Positions 47,684 to 51,950 of a stretch of DNA of 51,950 nucleotides are shown here, in pieces. Origin of the DNA: a bacterium. GTDB lineage: Bacteria > Acidobacteriota > Thermoanaerobaculia > Multivoradales > JAHEKO01. Position 1 is the stretch's first letter. Every line of letters starts with the position of its first letter. The notes below the pieces were generated by a model. That model searched no databases, had not been told where the DNA came from, and was given only the letters and a program-made list of their open reading frames with translations. The stretch spans positions 1-51,950 of the forward strand of contig JAAENP010000127.1 in the NCBI GenBank assembly GCA_024224155.1, given 5' to 3'. A program made the position numbers and the translations under genes.

Positions 47684-49207
47684 CTAGCGGCGCCAGGCCA
47701 GGATCTTCTCGAAAAGCCGGCCGACACGAGGGGTCAGCCGTGTGCGGTTGTAGGCGTCGCCGGCTCTCTTGATGACCTCCGCCTGGGTCGGGTAGGGGTG
47801 AATCGTCCGAGCCAAGGTGTCGAGGCCCTTGCCGGCGACCATGGCCAAGGTGATCTCGGAGATCAGATCGCCCCCGTTGCGGGCAACGACGGTTGCCCCG
47901 AGGATCCGGCCGGTGCCCTTCCTGACGTGCACCTTGAGAAACCCCTGGTCGTCTCCGTCCAGGATGGCCCGATCGACACCGCTCATGTCCACACGGAAAG
48001 TGTCGATGGCGATCCCACGCTCCTTGGCTTCGCTCTCGTAGAGGCCCACGTGCCCCACCTCAGGCATCGTGTAGGTCGCCCAGGGGATCTTCAAGGCGCT
48101 CACTTTCGAGCGACCGAAGAAAAGGGCGTTCTGTATGACGATCCGGGCCATCGCATCGGCCGCGTGAGTGAACTTGAACGCGGAGCAGACATCCCCGGCG
48201 GCGTGGATGCGGCGGTTGGTCGTGCGCAGGCGATCGTCGACCGTCACGCCCGTGCTGTCGAACGCGACACCGACCGCTTCGAGATTGAGTCCCTCGAGAT
48301 TGGGCCTCCGCCCCGCGGCCACCAGCAGGCGATCGACCGCGACGTCATAGTCGCCGCCGTGGCTGGCGACTTGGAGGTGAATGCCGTCGTCCTGCTCCTT
48401 CAAGCGAAGTCCACGCCCGCAGCACAGGACCTGCACGCCGTCGCGCTCGAGCTCGGTCCGCACGAGGGCCGCGGCGTCCGGATCCTCGCGCGGCAGAACG
48501 CCATGCTCGGCCTCGACCAGGAAGACCTCGGATCCGAAACGGGCGAAAGCCTGGGCTAGCTCGCAGCCGATGGGGCCGGCGCCGATGACGCCCAGGCGAC
48601 GAGGAAGCTCGGTCAGGGAGAAGACGGTCTCGTTGGTGAGATAGGGGACCTTGTCCAAACCCGGGATCGGTGGCGCCGCGGCCCGGCCTCCGGTCGCGAT
48701 CACCGCCTTCGCGTAGCGAAGCTCGGTGTTTCCGACAGTGACGACTCCCTTCTCTTCAAAACGCGCCTTGCCCAGGAAGACGTCTATCCCGAGCTCGGTG
48801 AACCTGGCCGCCGAGTCGTGGGGGCTGATGTCGGCGCGGAGCCGGCGCATGCGCTCCATCACAGCCGGGAAGTCGACGTCGACTTCTCCGCGAACTCGGA
48901 TCCCGTACCGAGTGGCGTCTCTGACTTCGGCGGCGCTATGGGCCGATCGAATCAGGGCCTTCGAAGGCACGCAGCCGACATTCAGGCAGTCACCGCCCAG
49001 AAGTTTGCGCTCGACAAGTGCCACCCGTGCGCCGAGCCCGGCCGCGCCGGCGGCCGCTACCAGGCCCGCCGTGCCCGCGCCGATGACAACCAGGTTGTAG
49101 CGGCCTCGCGGTTCGGGGTTCGACCAGTCTTCGGGCCTGACGTTCGCGGCCAGACGGAGGTTGTGATGGTCGAGGGGCTGGAGTTCTTCGAGGTTGTGGA
49201 ACTTCAT
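47684..49207 (-). CDS. FAD-dependent pyridine nucleotide-disulfide oxidoreductase (MerA-like, without mercury-binding ends)
   Basis: 507 residues from ATG 49207; ATG 49225 is an alternative and neither has a clear ribosome site. FAD-binding VIGAGTAGLVAAAGAAGLGA (residues 41-60), the redox-active disulfide GGDCLNVGCVPSKAL (Cys74, Cys79), an NAD(P) loop GVIGAGPIGCELAQAFARFG, AAGDVCSAFKFTHAADAMAR and the C-terminal HPYPTQAEVIKRAGD all match the class I family. It lacks the N-terminal HMA domain and the C-terminal Cys pair of true mercuric reductase, so another disulfide substrate is expected. It follows sigma, anti-sigma and yceI on the same strand and may belong to their regulon. Confidence 0.88.
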   Translation of the reverse strand: MKFHNLEELQPLDHHNLRLAANVRPEDWSNPEPRGRYNLVVIGAGTAGLVAAAGAAGLGARVALVERKLLGGDCLNVGCVPSKALIRSAHSAAEVRDATRYGIRVRGEVDVDFPAVMERMRRLRADISPHDSAARFTELGIDVFLGKARFEEKGVVTVGNTELRYAKAVIATGGRAAAPPIPGLDKVPYLTNETVFSLTELPRRLGVIGAGPIGCELAQAFARFGSEVFLVEAEHGVLPREDPDAAALVRTELERDGVQVLCCGRGLRLKEQDDGIHLQVASHGGDYDVAVDRLLVAAGRRPNLEGLNLEAVGVAFDSTGVTVDDRLRTTNRRIHAAGDVCSAFKFTHAADAMARIVIQNALFFGRSKVSALKIPWATYTMPEVGHVGLYESEAKERGIAIDTFRVDMSGVDRAILDGDDQGFLKVHVRKGTGRILGATVVARNGGDLISEITLAMVAGKGLDTLARTIHPYPTQAEVIKRAGDAYNRTRLTPRVGRLFEKILAWRR

Positions 49208-49307
49208 GTGTGCAGGGTACGCCATCGCGGCGAAGGCGAACCGGCCGGAGCCACGGGAGCTCCGGCCGGGGGCTTTGATGGCAATGTGGAATTCGCCGGT
49301 CCGACGG

Positions 49308-49952
49308 CTACTTGTTGTGGGCTTCGAGCAGAATCTCGATATCGACTTCGCCGCCGACGACCATGGTCGCGGCCCAGTTGCCGGTACCGACGCCGAAATC
49401 GCCGCGATCGATGGCGGTCGATGCCTTGAAGCTGGCAACTTCTTTAGTGCCGCCCAGCATCTGTTGCATCTGCTCCGGGATCATCTGCTTGCCGAGGAGG
49501 GTGATCGGAAGCTCGACCTCACGCGATTGGCCCTTGATCGTCAACGGGCCAGAGGCGATCAGCTGGTTGTCACCTGCTTGGCGGACCGAGGTGCTCTTGA
49601 ACGTCATGTAGGGGTAGGCCTCGGCCTCGAACCAGTCGGCGGTTCGAAGGTGGTTGTCCCGCTTCTCGTTGCCGGTGTTGACGCTCGCGACCTTGATGCG
49701 GGCCTCGACCGTGCTCTGCTCCGGATTCTCGGCGTTGTAGTCGAGGTCGATCTCGTAGTCCTCGAAGCTGCCGGTAACCGGCGTGAAGAAGTGCTTGATC
49801 GAGAAGTTGATCTCGGTGTGAGCGGCGTCCGTGCCCCAGTTCGCGTTCTCCGAGGCGGCGGATGCGACCGCATTCGGCGCCAGCGAGGCGACGAGCGCCA
49901 CTGCGAGAAGCAAGGCCAGAACCGAGCGGTTGCGATAGATGACTCGTGACAT
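49308..49952 (-). CDS. YceI-family periplasmic lipid-binding protein
   Basis: 214 residues from ATG 49952, with AAGGGAGAC upstream. Signal peptide SVLALLLAVALVASLAPNAVASA is followed by the YceI lipocalin-like barrel: AHTEINFSIKHFFTPVTGSF, DLDYNAENPEQSTVEARIKV, VNTGNEKRDNHLRTADWFEA, MTFKSTSVR, LTIKGQSREVELPI and FGVGTGNWAATMVVGGEVDI. Family members bind polyisoprenoid or quinone-like lipids in the periplasm and are often controlled by ECF sigma factors. Here the gene lies 84 bp downstream of the anti-sigma gene, so it is the likely first target. Confidence 0.93.
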   Translation of the reverse strand: MSRVIYRNRSVLALLLAVALVASLAPNAVASAASENANWGTDAAHTEINFSIKHFFTPVTGSFEDYEIDLDYNAENPEQSTVEARIKVASVNTGNEKRDNHLRTADWFEAEAYPYMTFKSTSVRQAGDNQLIASGPLTIKGQSREVELPITLLGKQMIPEQMQQMLGGTKEVASFKASTAIDRGDFGVGTGNWAATMVVGGEVDIEILLEAHNK

Positions 49953-50036
49953 TGTGTTGTCTCCCTTCAGTTGTTTACTTTTTCTGTCCGGCTCCAATAC
50001 CGGATCGCAAGGTGAGTGTCGAAGGGAGACGATTCG

Positions 50037-50303
50037 TTACACGTTGGGGTCCGTATCGCCGCTCTCGGCTGGTGGTAGCTGTTCCAGAATGGAGTTGCGG
50101 AGCCGTTCTCGTGAGTCGGCATCGAGACGGTCTTTGCCCAGAATCCTTCGCGTCGCAATACCGATCGCCTGGATTTGGCGGGCGTAGCGCCGACAATGGC
50201 GGCACATCAGGAGATGAAGCTTGATCGACAGGCGCCGGCGCCAATCGGCGGTCGACAACTCATCGGAACCGATGGAGCGGGAAATCTCTTGGCAAGTCGG
50301 CAT
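50037..50303 (-). CDS. Soluble zinc-finger anti-sigma factor (ZAS domain only)
   Basis: 88 residues from ATG 50303, five bases behind the sigma stop; ATG 50339, giving 100 residues and a 31-bp overlap, is an alternative. The ZAS motif HLLMCRHCRRY (His30, Cys34, Cys37) is present, with an upstream helix that would wrap the sigma factor. No membrane helix follows, so sensing is cytoplasmic, perhaps by oxidation of the zinc thiols as in RsrA-type anti-sigmas. Another Cys at position 4 (MPTCQE) adds a possible zinc ligand. It pairs with the ECF factor encoded directly upstream. Confidence 0.82.
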   Translation of the reverse strand: MPTCQEISRSIGSDELSTADWRRRLSIKLHLLMCRHCRRYARQIQAIGIATRRILGKDRLDADSRERLRNSILEQLPPAESGDTDPNV

Positions 50304-50308
50304 GGCGC

Positions 50309-50899
50309 TCAGGCGTTCTCCCACTTGGTTTCCAGACATTCTCGGAGCCGATTGCGGGCTCGAAACAGCATGACTCCTATGTTAGTGGCGGAAACCTCGA
50401 GAATCTTACAGATCTCCTGGGTCGAGTGTCCTTCGATCTCCCGCAGTACGAATGCCATGCGCTGTCGATCGGGCACTGCCTCGAGGCAGTCGCCAATCTC
50501 GCGGTGAGCCTCTTTGGCGAACAGCTCATCCTCCGGGCCTTTTGGCGGCCGGCTCCAGCTTTGGTTGTTGTCAAATCGGCCCTCGAACACCTCGTCGATG
50601 TCGTCCAGTCGGCGGTCCTTGGCGAAGCCGCGGCGAGCTTCCTGGAGCTTGCGGTAGAGAATCCCGAAGATCCAGGTACGGACGTGGGAGCGTCCTTCGA
50701 ATCGATGCGCGGTCTCAATGAACGTGGCGAATGTGTTCTGGGCGACTTCCTCGGCCTGGTGCTGGTTGAGTCCGGCGCCGCGCGCGGCGCGGACGATCTG
50801 GTCGAGATAGGCGTCGACGACGGTGGCTAGGGCGTCGCGGTCCCGCTCGCGAATCCGCTCGGGGAGGTCGGGGTCGCCCAGAAGACGAGATTCAGACAT
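50309..50899 (-). CDS. ECF-type RNA polymerase sigma factor (RpoE-like)
   Basis: 196 residues. Region 2 is at about 28-95 (VVDAYLDQIVRAARGAGLNQ, EEVAQNTFATFIETAHRFEG, SHVRTWIFGILYRKLQEARR). Region 4 is at about 135-185 with AVPDRQRMAFVLREIEGHST and the HTH QEICKILEVSATNIGVMLFR. It directs RNA polymerase to stress promoters and is held by the ZAS protein encoded next. A lone Cys (EICKI) and no extra C-terminal domain are seen. The order sigma, anti-sigma, yceI, oxidoreductase points to an oxidative or thiol-stress regulon (inference). The gene is divergent from mgtC. Confidence 0.93.
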   Translation of the reverse strand: MSESRLLGDPDLPERIRERDRDALATVVDAYLDQIVRAARGAGLNQHQAEEVAQNTFATFIETAHRFEGRSHVRTWIFGILYRKLQEARRGFAKDRRLDDIDEVFEGRFDNNQSWSRPPKGPEDELFAKEAHREIGDCLEAVPDRQRMAFVLREIEGHSTQEICKILEVSATNIGVMLFRARNRLRECLETKWENA

Positions 50900-50960
50900 T
50901 TGGGCTGATCCGATGGATGTGTAAGAAGTGGCAGGACATCTTCACTCACCTCAGGACAAG

Positions 50961-51007
50961 GGGCCGCCCGGTTCGAGACCGGTCACTTCGAATTGTACGG
51001 GCGGCCC
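50961..51007. repeat. Perfect 10-bp inverted repeat with a nested palindrome
   Basis: GGGCCGCCCG at 50961-50970 pairs perfectly with CGGGCGGCCC at 50998-51007. The 27-base loop holds a second palindrome, GACCGGTC, and TTCGAGACC...TTCGAA segments. It lies in the 251-bp region between the leftward sigma gene and the rightward mgtC gene. No T-tract follows on either side. It may be a regulator-binding site for the divergent genes or a structured leader RNA for mgtC; the rest of 50900-51150 shows nothing else distinctive. Confidence 0.55.
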
Positions 51008-51150
51008 TCACCGAGAGATTCTGGACATTCTAAGGGCTCGGGAGTACTCGATGACGCCAACTGAAAAAAATAACCGAACCAGAGGCTCACGCGTGGCTTC
51101 GGCAAGAACTCGGATATCGTGCGGAGCGAAACAGCGAAGGAGTGAGAGCA

Positions 51151-51636
51151 ATGCAAGAACTATCAGGCTTGGGCGGCTGGTTTTTATCCTTTCTGCCACT
51201 TCTCCTGGCTGCCTTTGCCAGTGGAGCCATCGTCGGCCTCGAGCGCCAACACCATGGGGGCCCGATCGGGATCAGAACGTGTACCTTGGTCTGCGCCGGC
51301 GCCACCACCTATATGGCCAGCGGGCACCTGATCTTGGAGGTCGCGGCGATTCCCGGAGATCCGACTCGAATCGCGAGTCAGATCATCACCGGCATCGGCT
51401 TTCTCGGAGCCGGGGCGATCATCCGCGGAGCCGGCTCGGTCAGTGGCCTGACCTCGGCCGCGACGATCTGGTTTCAAGGCGCTCTGGGAATTCTGATCGG
51501 CTGCAGCTATCCGATCACCGGTATTCTGCTGGCCCTGGTGGTTGTCGTTCTGCTCTCGGTCGTGAGTGGACTGGAGAGCTGGTACGGGAAGCTGATGGAG
51601 CGGCGGCGGGGAGCCGAACCGGCCGGAACGGGCTAG
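51151..51636 (+). CDS. MgtC/SapB-family membrane protein, short form
   Basis: 161 residues from ATG 51151, with AAGGAG seven bases upstream. Five membrane helices are predicted by eye. MgtC signatures: AFASGAIVGLERQHHGGPIG with IRTCTLVCAGATTYM, then IASQIITGIGFLGAGAIIRG and VSGLTSAATIWFQGALGILI. The cytoplasmic ACT-like C-terminal domain of Salmonella MgtC is absent, as in many environmental homologues. MgtC modulates F-ATPase and ion/phosphate homeostasis under low magnesium in pathogens; here the role is unknown. A long leader with inverted repeats could regulate it. Confidence 0.9.
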   Translation: MQELSGLGGWFLSFLPLLLAAFASGAIVGLERQHHGGPIGIRTCTLVCAGATTYMASGHLILEVAAIPGDPTRIASQIITGIGFLGAGAIIRGAGSVSGLTSAATIWFQGALGILIGCSYPITGILLALVVVVLLSVVSGLESWYGKLMERRRGAEPAGTG

Positions 51637-51673
51637 AGGTGGCCGTTCAGCAATCTGTATGGTTGGAGCCGGC

Positions 51674-51950
51674 ATGCGACCCACGGCCAAGCTAGTCCTT
51701 CGGATTCTCGCGATCTCGGGCCTGGTGCTAATGGCAATTCTCTTGGAGCGGCATTTCCACCTCAGCGCAATGTTCAAAGAAGCCCGCATCGAAGAGCGAC
51801 TTCGCGCCGCCGGCCCGCTAGCGCCACTGGTCTTCGTCTTTGTCATGGCGACTACCGTTGTCCTGCCGGTGCCGACGTTCCCGCTCGATGTTCTTGCGGG
51901 GCGCATCTTCGGTCCTGTGTTGGGCACCCTCTACGCCGCCCTGGGAGCCA
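51674..51950 (+). CDS. VTT-domain (TVP38/DedA-like) membrane protein, 5' part only
   Basis: The frame runs off the window after 92 codons. ATG 51674 is preferred because TTGGAG lies five bases upstream; ATG 51659 is in the same frame. A first helix (LRILAISGLVLMAILL) is followed by ERHFHLSAMFKEARIEERLR and then the start of the VTT/SNARE-associated domain: APLVFVFVMATTVVLPVPTF and LDVLAGRIFGPVLGTLYAAL. The LPVPT...LAGRIFG pattern is the re-entrant signature of TVP38/TMEM64/DedA proteins, which act as lipid scramblase-like or proton-coupled membrane proteins. It begins 37 bp after mgtC and is probably co-transcribed. Confidence 0.82.
   Translation, partial: MRPTAKLVLRILAISGLVLMAILLERHFHLSAMFKEARIEERLRAAGPLAPLVFVFVMATTVVLPVPTFPLDVLAGRIFGPVLGTLYAALGA

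Noticed and set aside
47684-49207. Mercuric reductase (merA) as a gene name.
   Set aside because: No N-terminal HMA domain, no C-terminal vicinal cysteines and no other mer genes; only the shared disulfide-reductase core supports it.
50955-51010. A GGTTCGAGACC sequence resembling a tRNA T-arm.
   Set aside because: No acceptor stem, D-arm or anticodon arm can be built around it; the region is better described as nested inverted repeats.
1-51950. CRISPR arrays, insertion sequences, integrases or prophage genes.
   Set aside because: No regularly spaced direct repeats, transposase motifs or phage structural genes were seen on either strand.

Overview
The window is about 52 kb of GC-rich bacterial chromosome. 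It is densely coded on both strands, with GTG and TTG starts, and has no rRNA, tRNA, CRISPR array or insertion sequence that I can see. A Ser/Thr kinase remnant with an N-terminus of the type common in Acidobacteriota, a full rnf operon, an eIF-2B-like protein, DUF432 beside MscS, DUF1207 and a B3/4-domain protein together suggest an Acidobacteriota lineage (for example Thermoanaerobaculia-like) with a Gram-negative envelope. This placement is inference: no phylogenetic marker is present.

Layout. 1-2.75 kb: the end of a DinB protein, a zinc-finger/SpoIIE phosphatase, an ECF sigma factor and a Cys-containing partner. 2.6-7.6 kb: a gene graveyard (epimerase, kinase, DJ-1-like, PNPOx-like and desaturase fragments) mixed with intact genes for an Xni-like nuclease, an ICMT-like methyltransferase and a GT39 transferase. 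7.7-12.1 kb: eIF-2B-like protein, YchF, DUF432 plus MscS, and DinB. 12.1-22.2 kb: a five-gene minus-strand operon for envelope proteins (ankyrin, NTF2-like, degenerate transglutaminase, beta-sandwich lipoprotein, and a 1468-residue lipoprotein with two VWA domains). 22.4-24.9 kb: a TetR, SDR and ring-cleaving dioxygenase module with a clear promoter/operator. 24.9-31.7 kb: ApbE convergent with rseC-rnfCDGEAB. 31.9-40 kb: a hypothetical protein, an SLC13/RCK transporter, GT4, a double-length tryptophanase/tyrosine phenol-lyase with a pseudoenzyme N-half, an orphan ParA and a B3/4 protein. 40-43.5 kb: a TonB copper receptor with a Cys-rich secreted protein, then a truncated B12-like domain. 43.6-47.7 kb: secreted hypotheticals, a formylglycine-generating-enzyme-like protein and more gene fragments. 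47.7-51.95 kb: a sigma, soluble anti-sigma, YceI and disulfide-reductase operon, then MgtC and a VTT-domain protein running off the window.

How it fits together. ApbE flavinylates Rnf subunits RnfD and RnfG, so the 24.9-31.7 kb block is one functional unit for ferredoxin/NAD-linked ion pumping. The two best candidates for something undescribed are the envelope operon at 11.6-22.2 kb and the fused lyase at 35.6-38.2 kb, whose N-terminal half has lost the PLP lysine.
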